A stretch of DNA of 64,000 nucleotides from Lodderomyces elongisporus (Eukaryota > Ascomycota > Pichiomycetes > Serinales > Debaryomycetaceae), in the NCBI RefSeq assembly GCF_030384665.1, contig NC_083676.1:1364001-1428000 (forward strand). Reading direction: 5' to 3'. The translations under genes and the position numbers were made by a program. Each line of letters begins with the position of its first letter. Position 1 is the stretch's first letter. Of this stretch, positions 34,801 to 44,868 are shown piece by piece. The notes below the pieces were generated by a model. The model did not search any database and was not told where the DNA came from. It worked only from the letters and a program-made list of their open reading frames with translations.

Positions 34801-37261
34801 TCCTCCAAACTCCAAACTTGTTGCTGATCCACTTCGTGACCCAATATTGATGATTTTTTACTCCTTTGATGATGAGAATTGTATGTTTGAACAATGCAAT
34901 TACAAGTCAGGAGTTTTGATCTTTAACAACTTGGGTTTGAATCCTCATCTTTTTGATCGTTTGGGCAACTCGTTGGGTCAACGGTTTGAAATATATGACG
35001 ATGAGCAAGAAATGATAATGCGGCTTGTTGAATTGGTCAACATTTTTGATCCTGATATCTTGTCCGGTTACGAAGTGAACTCCATGTCTTGGGGATACAT
35101 CATCGAAAGGTGTAGACTGGTCTTTGAAACAACCATAATGAGTGATCTTAGTCGTGGTACTCAAAGGAGCAATGGGAAGTTTGGCGATCGGTGGGGGTAT
35201 ACTCATACAGCAAACATAGAGATAAATGGTCGACATATTCTAAATGTGTGGAGAATATTGAAGTCAGATTTGAGTTTAACAAGTTATACTTTAGAGAATG
35301 TGTGTTATCACTTGCTTCACGTCTCAGTCCCCCGGTACCTGGCCCATCAATTGTCACAGTGGTGGCAAAGTGGTAATTTCCAAAACTTGTACGTTGTAGC
35401 TTCTTACTACATGAGAAGAATTGAGCTTACAATGAAGATTATATTTGTTCAGGAGTTGATCACTCGAAATGTTGAACACTCAAGGTTGATTGGAATCGAG
35501 TTTAATTCCAATTTTTACCGTGGCTCTCAGTATAAAGTTGAGTCGATTTTGGCTCGAATCACCAAACCAGAGAGTTTGCTTCTCAACTCTCCGTCGAAAT
35601 ACCAAGTCCATGAAATGAGACCAATTGAATGTATACCTCTCGTTATGGAACCAAAATCAAGTTTTTACAAATCACCTTTGATTGTGTTGGACTTTCAATC
35701 TTTGTACCCAACTATCATGATTGCCTACAACTATTGTTTTTCAACATTGATTGGTAAGCTACACAACTTCAAGCCCAAAAAAAACAATGTTGGCTATTTG
35801 AAGAATTTGGACTTGCCGCCTGGTATGATTGACTTGCTCAAGAATGATGATGCTATTAATGTATCACCTAATGGCTTTGCATTTGTAAAAAGTCATGTGC
35901 GAAAATCAGTTTTGGCAAAAATGTTGGAAGAGATCCTAAACATACGTATCAAGACAAAATCCGTTATGAAAATGTTTGGCGACGATACAGAATTGAAAAA
36001 GTTGTACAATTCCAGACAAACGGCATTGAAATTAATTGCTAATGTTACTTATGGCTATGCGTCAGCTACGTTCAGTGGGAGGATGCCGAATCCCGATATC
36101 GCTGATGCGATTGTCTCGAGTGGCAGAGAAATTCTCGGTAAATCTATTGAACTAATAGAAAACGGCGGGTACGGGGCAAAAGTTGTTTATGGAGATACCG
36201 ACTCGCTTTTTGTTTATTTTCCAGGCAAGTCCAAGGCAGAAGCATTTAAACTGGGTAGGGAAATTGCAAAGCTAGTTACAGATTATTTCCCAGATCCAAT
36301 TAAACTTCAGTTTGAAAAAGTCTATCATCCATGTGTGTTATTGGCAAAGAAGAGATATGTAGGTTATTCATACGAAACTGAGAACCAAGTGAATCCCAAA
36401 TTTGATGCCAAGGGAATCGAAACGGTACGAAGGGATGGAATTCCTGCTCAACAAAAAATCACCGAGCGGGCTTTGAGAATTCTATTTGAGACTCAAAATT
36501 TGTCTAAAGTTAAGGAGTTTACAGTAAAACAATTTTACAAAATCATGGCTAATAAAATCTCCATTAATGACTTTTGTTTTGCAAAGGAGGTGAAGTACGG
36601 TAATTACAAAGATGAAAGGTATTTACCTCCTGGTGCAGTTCTCGCAAGCAAAGCCGTCGAAGATGATCCTCGAAGTGAGCCACAATACAAGGAAAGAATT
36701 CCTTACTTGGTTATACGCGACCCTTTAAAGGAAAGGATCAAGGATCGCGTAATTTTTCCCGAGGACTTTATCAAGTCATTTTCCACGTCAAATCCTCTCA
36801 TGCTTGATTACGAATACTATATTACTAGGGTGCTAATCCCACCCTTGGAGAGAATTTTTAATCTCATGGGAGCTGACGTTCGAGGATGGTACAGAGAAAT
36901 GCCAAAGACCCTTGGCCTTACGGATAATATTACAAATCCATTTAATGACACTTGTTTGACTTGTGGTGGTCGGTTGGATGGACAAATGTATGTTTGTTCA
37001 AAATGCAGATACTCTCCACAGCAACTAGCAAATAATATTGTAATGACTTGCAAATCAGCTCAACAAAAGATTACAATGAATGAAAACACCTGCAGAAACT
37101 GTGTGCATGGTGTTTTTTTACCTGGAGGTATTATGTCGCAGTATTTAGATAACTGCAGCAATCGTGATTGCAGTATTTATTTTCAAAAAGTGAAACATGA
37201 ACAAGAAACAAAATTACTATTGAATAAAAAAGACAAGATTATGGGTGAAATAGACTGGTGA
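31850..37261 (+). CDS. REV3: REV3 catalytic subunit of DNA polymerase zeta
   Basis: A 1803-residue B-family polymerase for translesion synthesis and damage-induced mutagenesis. The N-terminal domain carries the Rev3-typical SQVPIIRIYGSIP and FYPYFYVDC segments. A variable acidic middle region contains a tract of 29 glutamines at 776-804. The inactivated exonuclease-like region is followed by polymerase motif A LDFQSLYPTIM (Asp1281), motif B KLIANVTYGYASATFSGRMP and motif C YGDTDS (1447-1452). The C-terminus has the paired CysA and CysB motifs (CLTCGG...CSKC and CRNC...CSNRDC), the second being the Fe-S site for accessory subunits. It is longer than the S. cerevisiae protein (about 1500), mostly in the middle. 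The first ATG is at 31850; upstream in frame there is only a GTG. Confidence 0.97.
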   Translation: MNSSHNDSTYDPAHDVSSIVWSNHSASSLSNLKIQINDYDTYQASPTKLDQLYTQVSQVPIIRIYGSIPILNDDVNMKLSVQNSPLKKTSKNGKDLASDFITNSATNATPTTITNNITNNITNATAKIATRGSSSVFNVIVHIHNFYPYFYVDCHETDYEKLQSPTYITQVINYLETMMQLSFKSRKGRKGTEEQELDDDSIIPEEDNDEGRAIPRAPRMRKYVAKVSICKAVPIYGFQLGYKLFYKISLLSPLYKTRLAKLFQENKISLVDFDKPPQPSSHASGAAQGDKKTKKRYSYTYEVHIPFLLQFLTDFNLFGCGWLFVDRDTVNDGLQTRGLYFRSPLFTETHKNVYTTSQLRCLTKYLQRYILPDNVLVDSTYQNFARIGKSMLEIDITTSSIVNRRWLSARELHDDFTEREAFNDYQADIKLFGRPKHGYKHELDGSPKIYLSSLKHIYNDLKYQCRLKNSSFDVSVDVLESSTRCYFGTGSTTWSNQKQLDELLNYMIYINGKLAFNFEKYSKKVIKNRNSQKFYKDDIMNKFPTSFALVDLEKITETHSMKMKFGDDIVIWGEFNDLFKLAHLASFVMSEEDGKFLSIENNESKQTVENKVADTVNGWNNDKESDVDLAEEVDFDLDEEIDESGSENNFDYGETSPNHGKRGKAISAFDELGNIEVQQSFSDNEMKHSPINACNSSKESGDKLLEDEIDEKYDSAKEFDIAMKRSMTQAKTQKYTAEQLPVISLSLESFTFTPTPTPTSTPTSTTTQIGTQVQTQQQQQQQQQQQQQQQQQQQQQQQQQQQQQGPHPKLGLKNLLINKNLYEVVIPENLCKRTFKDEFENTGTLEINYNDPFYSEKEDVPAKPFIFANQKMVVPVKNKHTIPSLDIIQNKEVKPNLNQTPRYTNFLFNRWQYLPEPPTKKSVANWVKEEEQKNINKRQRYRSQIDSGKTQLYDFKFSYNSEKVTRKPDEFNYLTSFHLEIHASPPNSKLVADPLRDPILMIFYSFDDENCMFEQCNYKSGVLIFNNLGLNPHLFDRLGNSLGQRFEIYDDEQEMIMRLVELVNIFDPDILSGYEVNSMSWGYIIERCRLVFETTIMSDLSRGTQRSNGKFGDRWGYTHTANIEINGRHILNVWRILKSDLSLTSYTLENVCYHLLHVSVPRYLAHQLSQWWQSGNFQNLYVVASYYMRRIELTMKIIFVQELITRNVEHSRLIGIEFNSNFYRGSQYKVESILARITKPESLLLNSPSKYQVHEMRPIECIPLVMEPKSSFYKSPLIVLDFQSLYPTIMIAYNYCFSTLIGKLHNFKPKKNNVGYLKNLDLPPGMIDLLKNDDAINVSPNGFAFVKSHVRKSVLAKMLEEILNIRIKTKSVMKMFGDDTELKKLYNSRQTALKLIANVTYGYASATFSGRMPNPDIADAIVSSGREILGKSIELIENGGYGAKVVYGDTDSLFVYFPGKSKAEAFKLGREIAKLVTDYFPDPIKLQFEKVYHPCVLLAKKRYVGYSYETENQVNPKFDAKGIETVRRDGIPAQQKITERALRILFETQNLSKVKEFTVKQFYKIMANKISINDFCFAKEVKYGNYKDERYLPPGAVLASKAVEDDPRSEPQYKERIPYLVIRDPLKERIKDRVIFPEDFIKSFSTSNPLMLDYEYYITRVLIPPLERIFNLMGADVRGWYREMPKTLGLTDNITNPFNDTCLTCGGRLDGQMYVCSKCRYSPQQLANNIVMTCKSAQQKITMNENTCRNCVHGVFLPGGIMSQYLDNCSNRDCSIYFQKVKHEQETKLLLNKKDKIMGEIDW
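34175..34261 (+). repeat. CAA/CAG tract encoding 29 Gln in REV3
   Basis: Uninterrupted glutamine codons, mostly CAA with scattered CAG, preceded by a Thr-Pro repeat. Likely length-variable. Confidence 0.95.
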
Positions 37262-37710
37262 GCTTTCCCCCCCCCTCCACACCACCCATTTTCAAATAAA
37301 AAGAGAGCGAGAAAAATCAAGCTAATGAATATAAAAATTTATACAAAGTTACTGTTAACCTGCAATTCGACAATTTCCGTATTTTTCACCTATTTCCTAC
37401 ATCATTATCATTATGATTCTCTTCTTCCTCCCACCTCTTTCTTTGATTTTCTTCCTCTCTGCCACCCTTGCGTGCTTTCGACCACGTGATCTGATTTTGG
37501 CAAAAAATAAATTAAGTAACCTCGCATGTGTGCTTGCGCGTTTTCAACCACTCTAATTTGTATTTTTTGTATTTTTTATATTTTTTTTTATTTTATTATT
37601 TTTCAAATTATATATCTCCTCTACATTTTATTAAACTTTATAAAAACAAGTGATATATTCACAACATTTACTCATTTGCTAACTGGCAACAAATAGAATA
37701 AATACTGCAA
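37262..37710. promoter_or_regulatory. REV3-ALG8 spacer
   Basis: About 450 bases with a C run just after the REV3 stop, an E-box CACGTG at 37483-37488 about 225 bases before ALG8, and AT-rich sequence before the ATG. Confidence 0.45.
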
Positions 37711-39360
37711 ATGGCAAAGAATTCATTCAAAAGTATTGTTGGCCATGGTAAAGCGACAAAACGATATACGTTATTCAACATATGGGTTGTCACTCTCGCT
37801 CTCAAGCTTCTACTAATGGTTGGCTACCATTCAACCGATTTCGATGTGCATAGAAATTGGTTAGCTGTCACACACAACTTGCCATTATCACAGTGGTATA
37901 CTGAAAACACTTCTCAGTGGACATTAGACTATCCACCATTTTTTGCCTTTTTCGAATGGGTTTTATCCCAGTTTGTTCCGTCAAGAGTTGAGAAAGATGG
38001 ATGTTTGGATATTGTTGAAGTGGGACAGTATGGTTTGCCAACTGTCTATTTCCAGAGAATTACGGTCATTGTTAGTGAGTTGGTATTATTTGCAGCTCTT
38101 CAATGGATCATTGATACTTCATCAAACTACGAATTAAGACGACGAATGTATGTTGCTACTGCAAGTCTAGCTTTATCGCCGGGCCTCCTATTGATTGATC
38201 ACATTCACTTCCAGTACAACGGTATGATGTATGGGTTTTTATTGCTATGCTTCAACAGTGCGAGGTTAAATCGTTATCTACTTTGTGGATTTTGGTTTGC
38301 GCTCTTGTTGTGTTTCAAGCATATCTACCTCTACTTGGCACCGGCTGTGTTTGTTTTTCTTCTTAGGTCATATTGTTTGAATTTGCATTGGGACAAAAAG
38401 ATGAATGTATTTAGTAATCTTTGCAAACTTGTCAAATGGAGAAACTTGCTCAAATTGGGTTCAGTTGTGGTTCTTGTATTTGGGATCGCTTTTGTTCCTT
38501 TTTATAAAGCATTACCCCAATTGCTATCGCGTTTATTTCCATTTAGTCGTGGGTTGACTCATGCATACTGGGCGCCAAATATGTGGGCATTGTATTCATT
38601 TTTTGATAGGTTCTTCATTCAAGTTTATAAACGTGTTCCAATGACTCGATATTTTTTGGAAAGAACATTTAGGTTTGATGCAGCCGCACTTGGCAATGAT
38701 GCCTTGTTGCAAACCTCAACTCGCGGTTTAATTGGAGATATTGAGTTTTTTATTCTACCAGAGATTACACCAAGGCTTACGTTTTTATTGACGTTATTCT
38801 ATCAGATTATGGCATTGATCCCGCTTTTTATACAGCCCTCGTATCGAAAATTTATCGGGGCCACCACGTTGTGTGGCTATGCTTCTTTCTTGTTTGGATG
38901 GCACGTGCACGAAAAGGCGATTTTGCTTGTGATATTCCCCATGACACTTATTGTGGCTCGCGATCGAAGGTTGTTGCCGGCTTACAACTTACTTGTCGCA
39001 TGTGGATATGGGTCATTGTTTCCGTTGATTTTCACGTCCAATGAATGGTTGCTCAAGGTTGTTTACACATTTCTTTGGTACATTATTTTCTACTTTAATT
39101 TCAGAAAGGTAGTTAGGGTATCAAAAACAGTCGACCGGAGTGGAAACGTCGACCGCTTGGTCAATGCATACCTTTTGTTGTTCATCTTGATCGTTACCTT
39201 TACTACAACCGTTGACATTCTCAAAGGAAAGTTTCCAATCTTGAAGCAATTTGAATTTCTTAATTTGATGATCTACAGTGTGTACTGTGGTATTGGCGTT
39301 GTTGGTAGCTGGAATATTTTTTCATGGTTGTATTTTGTAGATGAAACCATCTGGGAGTAA
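37711..39360 (+). CDS. ALG8: ALG8 dolichyl-P-glucose glucosyltransferase
   Basis: A 549-residue multi-spanning ER membrane enzyme that adds the second glucose to the lipid-linked oligosaccharide for N-glycosylation (GT57 family). The first lumenal loop has the Alg8 signature HSTDFDVHRNWLAVTHNLPLSQWY followed by LDYPPFFAFFEW, which separates it from Alg6. Further marks are DHIHFQYNGMMYGFLL and WAPNMWALYSFFDR and, near the C-terminus, FGWHVHEKAIL. About a dozen hydrophobic segments are evident. Length is close to the S. cerevisiae protein (577). Confidence 0.95.
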   Translation: MAKNSFKSIVGHGKATKRYTLFNIWVVTLALKLLLMVGYHSTDFDVHRNWLAVTHNLPLSQWYTENTSQWTLDYPPFFAFFEWVLSQFVPSRVEKDGCLDIVEVGQYGLPTVYFQRITVIVSELVLFAALQWIIDTSSNYELRRRMYVATASLALSPGLLLIDHIHFQYNGMMYGFLLLCFNSARLNRYLLCGFWFALLLCFKHIYLYLAPAVFVFLLRSYCLNLHWDKKMNVFSNLCKLVKWRNLLKLGSVVVLVFGIAFVPFYKALPQLLSRLFPFSRGLTHAYWAPNMWALYSFFDRFFIQVYKRVPMTRYFLERTFRFDAAALGNDALLQTSTRGLIGDIEFFILPEITPRLTFLLTLFYQIMALIPLFIQPSYRKFIGATTLCGYASFLFGWHVHEKAILLVIFPMTLIVARDRRLLPAYNLLVACGYGSLFPLIFTSNEWLLKVVYTFLWYIIFYFNFRKVVRVSKTVDRSGNVDRLVNAYLLLFILIVTFTTTVDILKGKFPILKQFEFLNLMIYSVYCGIGVVGSWNIFSWLYFVDETIWE

Positions 39361-40616
39361 TGCACTAATATATGCAATAAATAACTATTCAAACACTTTA
39401 TCTTAATTCAAACAAAAAGAAAAAAAAAAGAGTAAGTAATCCTTTGAGACCTAATATTGGTGTGCTACTACTTAGTTTGACTTTTCAAAATTTACTTTTT
39501 GTTGAATTTAACTTTGAGTCAAATCAATACCAAAAAAAAACAAGGATGCAATGCGATGTATGTGGAAATGATAAGTAGTTCTTTCAATACTTAACTTCAA
39601 ATTACTACAATAGAATAAGAACAATTTGTTTACAGGAAATTGTGAAGAGGACAAATGTTTTCTGTTTTTTCTTTTTGTTCTTTCATCTAGTATTGTTAGA
39701 TCGTATTTCTTCTTTTATTTTTCTTTCTCTTTTTCCTCCTTAATTGCAGAAACAGATTTTAAATACATTTTATCACTCATAAAACTTTTCAGAAAAATAA
39801 AGGGGGAACAAGAATGATAAAAAAAACAGTCACGTGACTATTAATAATATTATCTTGTTTTTCAAACTCCGAAGTAGAAAATAAAAGTTACTTTTCTTTT
39901 TCATTTTCTATGTTATTTCTTCTCTTCTCTTTTCATTTCTTGTTCATTTTCATTTTCATTTTCATTTTCATTTTCATTTCTTTCTTTTTGAAGCAAATGC
40001 TTACTCACCAGATGTGAAATGTTCGCAGATAAATGAGCGAAAAGGAATGGTTTGAGGGAAGGGCGAAAGCAGATGTATATGGCTATCAGAGTAAGAATCC
40101 GCAGTTGAAGTCGTATATGCATTGCTTCTCCTATCCTTCATCCGTGGGAATACTAATTTCGTAATCTATTAGATCGCATCATGGACGTTCCTCGACCGAG
40201 TAAAAGTATCCTTGTCCTTTTCATCTCTTCTTCTCCTTGCTTTCTGTTCTATTATTAAATTTTGTTGGTGGGCTTGTTTAATCAGCAAGCAATACGTAGC
40301 AATTTAAGACCCCGTTACACAAAAAACTCTATTCCGCAGATACCACTCCTCCCCTCCCCCCTTTTCCGCTCCATTTACATCACTCCCGTTTTATATATAA
40401 ACATGTATGTTCAACAACTTTCTTCAATCTGTTCAAATTTTATCCGTTCTCCTCCTTGTTATTTTTCTTTTCCTTTTTCTTTTCCTTTTCCCCTTTTCTT
40501 TCACCTTTTTCTACTTATAAACACAATTCCCTTTTCAATTTTATTTTATTTTATTTTTTTGATTTAAACTTTAGAATAAGTTCAAAAACGTACAAATAAA
40601 GAAATATACAGTTACA
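39361..40616. promoter_or_regulatory. ALG8 to pyruvate decarboxylase spacer, PDC promoter
   Basis: 1.26 kb without a gene. It contains an E-box TCACGTGA at 39831-39838, a CATTTT hexamer run at about 39943-39978, CT-rich sequence from 40340, a TATA box TATATATAAA at 40392-40401 about 220 bases before the ATG, and a long pyrimidine leader, an arrangement typical of strongly expressed yeast glycolytic genes. Confidence 0.6.
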
Positions 40617-42353
40617 ATGTCCGACGATCAAATCACATTAGGTCAATACTTGTTTGAAAGATTGAACCAACCCCCAATTAATATCAAAAATGTTTTTGGT
40701 GTGCCTGGTGATTTCAACTTGGTATTGTTGGATAAGATCAACGAGGTTAAGGGAATGAAATGGGTAGGAAGTGTAAATGAATTGAACGCAGGGTACGCTA
40801 CCGACGGATACTCAAGAGTCAAGAATGGATTTACAGCAGAGGGTTCATCAATTGGTTGTTTAGTGACAACTTTTGGTGTTGGAGAGCTACTGGCTGTAAA
40901 TGCAATTGCAGGAGCATATTCAGAACATGTGGGTTTGGTCCATGTTGTTGGAGTCCCATCCACTGAGTCTCAAAAGAAGGAGTTGTTGTTGCACCATACA
41001 TTGGGTAATGGTGACTTCACCGTTTTTGGTAAAATCTCATCATACATTAGTGCCACTACTGCAATTTTGGATGACCCAAGTAGAGCAACAAAGGAGATTG
41101 ATAGAGTTATTGAATCTGCTTTTATTAATCAAAGACCCACATACTTGGCGTTCCCATCCAACTTTTTTAACATGAAAGTGTCCAAAAGCTTGCTTGATAA
41201 GCCATTGAACTTGACACCACCACCAAATAACGAAGAGATCCAAAATGAAGTTTTGAATGAAATCTTGAGCATGATCTCCAAGGCTAAGAATCCAGTTGTT
41301 ATTATCGATGCTTGTTGCGGTAGACATAATTCGACGTACGAGGCTAGTAAATTGATTGAATTGACCAATTTTAACTTTGCAGTCACGCCAATGGCTAAAG
41401 GATCGAGAGATATTGACGAGAATGACCCTAGGTACGTTGGTGTTTACTTGGGAGATTTGTCTTACCCTAAATCCAAGGAGTTGGTTGAGAGTTCGGATTT
41501 GGTCTTGTCATTGGGTGCTGTGTTGTCGGATTTCAATACCGGTGCCTTTTCTTATTCTCTTCCATCCTCAAAAGTTGTCGAGTTCCACTCGGATTATACC
41601 AAAATTAGAAATGCACAATACCCTGGTATTAGAATGAAGGAGTTGTTGGCAAAGTTGGTTAAGTCTCCAGAGTTGAAGAAGATTGTAGAAGGTTATAAGC
41701 CCCGTGCATCTTCTTTGGACTTGATCCGTCCTGTTGAATTACCAGATGACCACAAACTTACTCAAGCATGGCTCTGGTCTAATTTGGGTTCTTGGTTGAA
41801 AGAAGGTGATGTTATCATTACCGAAACTGGTACTTCAAATTTTGGTATTGTTCAAACCAAATTCCCCAAAAATGTTATTGGAATTTCACAAGTCTTGTGG
41901 GGCTCTATCGGTTACTCGGTTGGAGCAGCATCTGGTGCTGTTATTGCGGCCGAGGAAGTTGATCCAAACAGAAGAGTTATTTTGTTTGTTGGAGACGGCT
42001 CTTTACAATTGACTGTGCAGGAGATTTCAACTATGGCCAGACACCATAACAATATTTACATTTTTGTGTTGAACAATAGCGGTTTCACGATTGAGAGGTT
42101 GATTCACGGTATGGAGGCCAGCTACAATGAAATTCAAGAGTGGGAGTACACCGATTTGCTCAAGACATTTAAAGCTACAAACTACGAAACCTTCTCGGTT
42201 GGCAAGGTAGGCGAGCTTTCCAAATTGTTCAAGGACAAAGATTTTGCTGTTAACAACAAAACCAGATTGGTAGAAATCAAGTTGGATACTTTTGATGCTC
42301 CAGAGAATTTAGTGAAGCAAGCAGAAATGTCCTCAAAAACTAACGATGCATAA
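40617..42353 (+). CDS. pyruvate decarboxylase paralogue (PDC12-like)
   Basis: A 578-residue thiamine-diphosphate enzyme converting pyruvate, or a related 2-oxo acid, to an aldehyde and CO2 in the cytosol. Active-site residues of pyruvate decarboxylase are present: Asp32 (GVPGDFN), Glu55 (VNELNAGY), His126/His127 (LLHHTLGNGDF), the substrate-activation Cys233 (DACCGRH) and Glu493 (TIERLIHG). The cofactor motif is GDGS (459-462) to NN (486-487). The usual NNDGYT is NNSGFT here, and the sequence is clearly more diverged than main fermentative Pdc enzymes, suggesting a second paralogue such as Candida PDC12 rather than PDC11. It is too close to Pdc to be ARO10. Convergent with the next gene. Confidence 0.88.
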   Translation: MSDDQITLGQYLFERLNQPPINIKNVFGVPGDFNLVLLDKINEVKGMKWVGSVNELNAGYATDGYSRVKNGFTAEGSSIGCLVTTFGVGELLAVNAIAGAYSEHVGLVHVVGVPSTESQKKELLLHHTLGNGDFTVFGKISSYISATTAILDDPSRATKEIDRVIESAFINQRPTYLAFPSNFFNMKVSKSLLDKPLNLTPPPNNEEIQNEVLNEILSMISKAKNPVVIIDACCGRHNSTYEASKLIELTNFNFAVTPMAKGSRDIDENDPRYVGVYLGDLSYPKSKELVESSDLVLSLGAVLSDFNTGAFSYSLPSSKVVEFHSDYTKIRNAQYPGIRMKELLAKLVKSPELKKIVEGYKPRASSLDLIRPVELPDDHKLTQAWLWSNLGSWLKEGDVIITETGTSNFGIVQTKFPKNVIGISQVLWGSIGYSVGAASGAVIAAEEVDPNRRVILFVGDGSLQLTVQEISTMARHHNNIYIFVLNNSGFTIERLIHGMEASYNEIQEWEYTDLLKTFKATNYETFSVGKVGELSKLFKDKDFAVNNKTRLVEIKLDTFDAPENLVKQAEMSSKTNDA

Positions 42354-42543
42354 AATGATCAGCACGTGGTTTTTTTTTTTTTGTCTTCTTTTGTTTTTCT
42401 TCTTTTTGCTCTCTCTTTCTTCATGAAAATAATAGAATAAATACAATTGAGTATAAGCATATTTGTATACTTGTATACTTGTTTATCTTGGTATATCTAC
42501 TCAAGGCCGTATATCAAAATGTATGTAACAAAACCTTTTTATC

Positions 42544-44868
42544 TCAGTTTCTCGAATGGAAAATGTAGTCAGGAAACAACTGTTCCCAATCCTCATTGAA
42601 CAAGTCGGAAGTCATCAACACAGGAGGACCACCAAAAAAGTCAATGTTATCCGCTAGTAGCATATCTGCATTAGAGAAATTTTGCGTTTCGGCACTCGAG
42701 GTAGGAGAAATTTGCCTATCGATACTATCGCTATTCTCTACGAGCGGCGCATAGTGCATCTCTGAGTTGGGCATGGGGTTCTCGACATCTTCAATTTCAT
42801 TTTTCATTGTTGTCCTAAACAATTCTTCGCTTTGATTCTTGACACCTTTTAAATCATCTGAGTCGTAGCTTTGTTTCAATTTTTCTTTAATCATATTATA
42901 TGATTTTTCAGCAAGTTTCCAAGTGCGTGAGCATCCTCTTAGGACACCCATAAAAAATTGGAGACGCTCGCTATGTTCATTTGTCTGTGAGATTGAGGAA
43001 TTTGTTAACAAAATAATCGAAATAGACAAGATTGACGCATAAACAATAAAAATCGATGCTCTTTTGTAACCATGTTCAAGCTCAAATTTTTGAATCGATG
43101 CATAAAGGTCATCTATTGCATTCAAGCAAATGGGCAATGGCGACAAATGGTTGTTTGTTGGAAAGCTCTCCGACTCAAGTCCAATGAATGGTCTATTTAA
43201 GCAAAGAATTAAGATATAATAGTAGTAGCGTATCCCTGAATACGTTGGGTTTTCACCAGTATTAACCAAAGATTCTCTGTCCCATTGCAAGTCGCTTGGT
43301 AGTTTCTCCTTCCATTGCATAATTTGCCAGTTGTAGTCGAATACTTTGCCTAGTCGAGATGTCAAGTCCAAATCGTCCGTAGCATTTCCGCCGTTACTGC
43401 TATTGCTACTGTTACTGTTACTGTTGCTGTTGCTGTTAAAATTGTTTGTTCTTTCATTTTCTAAATCGGACTTTGTGAAAATATCATTCAACATATTGTC
43501 GGAAATATTGATGAGATTTATAATTTGGTTTAAAGGATCGCTAATGTACGAAACAGCTTTTGTTGCCGTGCTAGGTATAACCTCAAGCTTTTTCCGTTTC
43601 AAATTACCTTCCTTTTCTTTGTTTTTCAAATAGCCATTGTAAGTAAAATCGTCAATCCATTCCAAATCTGGTAAATCACTGGTAACAGGAATAGATGCAT
43701 CGGAAAGTTTCAAGATCGATGGTCTTCCCAAAACCAAGCTAATAAAATGATCAGCCATAAAACAGCCCCAGTATATTCGCGACCTAATCTCCACGTCTAA
43801 CTTATTCAAGCTCTCTTTAGATTTCACAAACCAGACTTCCGGGTTCAACTGGAATCCTATATCAAACCCCATTCTCATTGCATTGCCCGATAACATCCAT
43901 CCACTAGAGTTCAGTCCATTGCAAATATCAAAGAATGCCAATAATAAGAAACTTTGTAAAGAAGTTATAGATGGCTGGCTCATAGTGTTCAAAAGCAATG
44001 TTTTCAGTTCGCGGTAGTATTGCTTTGATTTATGATGAATCTTTTCGTCTATTGCCATTCGTGAACCCAATGCACAAATACTCAAGACCAAAACTTTGGA
44101 GCAGTAAAGACTGGTTGGCGTTGGGTTGAAAAAATCAATGAGAAATGCTTCTCGAAATATAAACATGTTATGGTCAGGATACTGCCATGTAAAAAATAGA
44201 TGAAGACATTGTAAAATCTCCGGATCTTTATTCATCGTATTTATAACCAGTACTTCTGTCTCGCGCTTACTTGTTGAGGAAGTTGCATTGGAATTATTTC
44301 TATTGTTTGTAATAATGGAGTTTCCATACACCGATGTTGGTCCATAGATGGCTTTATTTTCTTCAATCTCATCGTGATGATCGTGATGATCGTGTGGATC
44401 ATGTGGATCGTGTGGATGCGGAAGCGGCGAATCAACACCCATCGAAGAAGGAATCAGACCATTTTTTTGTTCCATTTGGAGTACATCGGTCAAGATATCC
44501 GTGTTTTGCAAATACTTAATTTGATCATTGGTGTTTTTCAATTTACGGAAGGATTGGATAAATGACTTGATCGATTGGACTTGTGCCTCTAGACTTTTGA
44601 CATAGGTAGCTGGTGGTCTCTTTTTTCTCATGTCCTGAGTCGTTTCAATACATTCAACGCCAACTGTTTTGCAATTCAGACATGGGTTATTGAAATCACA
44701 TCTCATCTTGCGAAGACGACATCTTTGACAGCTCAATTTTTTCGGGGCTGGCGTGGTCTTATTCGTAGAGACTGAAAGTTTGTTCCCGCTACTGCTATTG
44801 GAGCTAGAAGAGGGACTCATTGAAGTAGCCTCATTGTCGCTGAGTCTTCGCTTGCTTGCCTGTGGCAT
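42544..44868 (-). CDS. Zn2Cys6 fungal transcription factor
   Basis: A 774-residue regulator. The zinc cluster is at residues 47-73 (C47-x2-C50-x6-C57-x5-C63-x2-C66-x6-C73), followed by the linker RKKRPPATYV and a coiled-coil-like helix (SLEAQVQSIKSFIQSFRKL). A Ser-rich N-terminus and an Asp-His repeat (DPHDPHDHHDHHDE) are present. The central fungal-specific domain is clear (FLIDFFNPTPTSLYCSKVLVLSICALGSRMA, RSRIYWGCFMADHFISLVLGRPS). An Asn/Ser repeat lies near residue 490. The first ATG is at 44868; in-frame 12-base repeats lie directly upstream. I do not recognise the orthologue. Confidence 0.88.
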   Translation of the reverse strand: MPQASKRRLSDNEATSMSPSSSSNSSSGNKLSVSTNKTTPAPKKLSCQRCRLRKMRCDFNNPCLNCKTVGVECIETTQDMRKKRPPATYVKSLEAQVQSIKSFIQSFRKLKNTNDQIKYLQNTDILTDVLQMEQKNGLIPSSMGVDSPLPHPHDPHDPHDHHDHHDEIEENKAIYGPTSVYGNSIITNNRNNSNATSSTSKRETEVLVINTMNKDPEILQCLHLFFTWQYPDHNMFIFREAFLIDFFNPTPTSLYCSKVLVLSICALGSRMAIDEKIHHKSKQYYRELKTLLLNTMSQPSITSLQSFLLLAFFDICNGLNSSGWMLSGNAMRMGFDIGFQLNPEVWFVKSKESLNKLDVEIRSRIYWGCFMADHFISLVLGRPSILKLSDASIPVTSDLPDLEWIDDFTYNGYLKNKEKEGNLKRKKLEVIPSTATKAVSYISDPLNQIINLINISDNMLNDIFTKSDLENERTNNFNSNSNSNSNSSNSSNGGNATDDLDLTSRLGKVFDYNWQIMQWKEKLPSDLQWDRESLVNTGENPTYSGIRYYYYILILCLNRPFIGLESESFPTNNHLSPLPICLNAIDDLYASIQKFELEHGYKRASIFIVYASILSISIILLTNSSISQTNEHSERLQFFMGVLRGCSRTWKLAEKSYNMIKEKLKQSYDSDDLKGVKNQSEELFRTTMKNEIEDVENPMPNSEMHYAPLVENSDSIDRQISPTSSAETQNFSNADMLLADNIDFFGGPPVLMTSDLFNEDWEQLFPDYIFHSRN

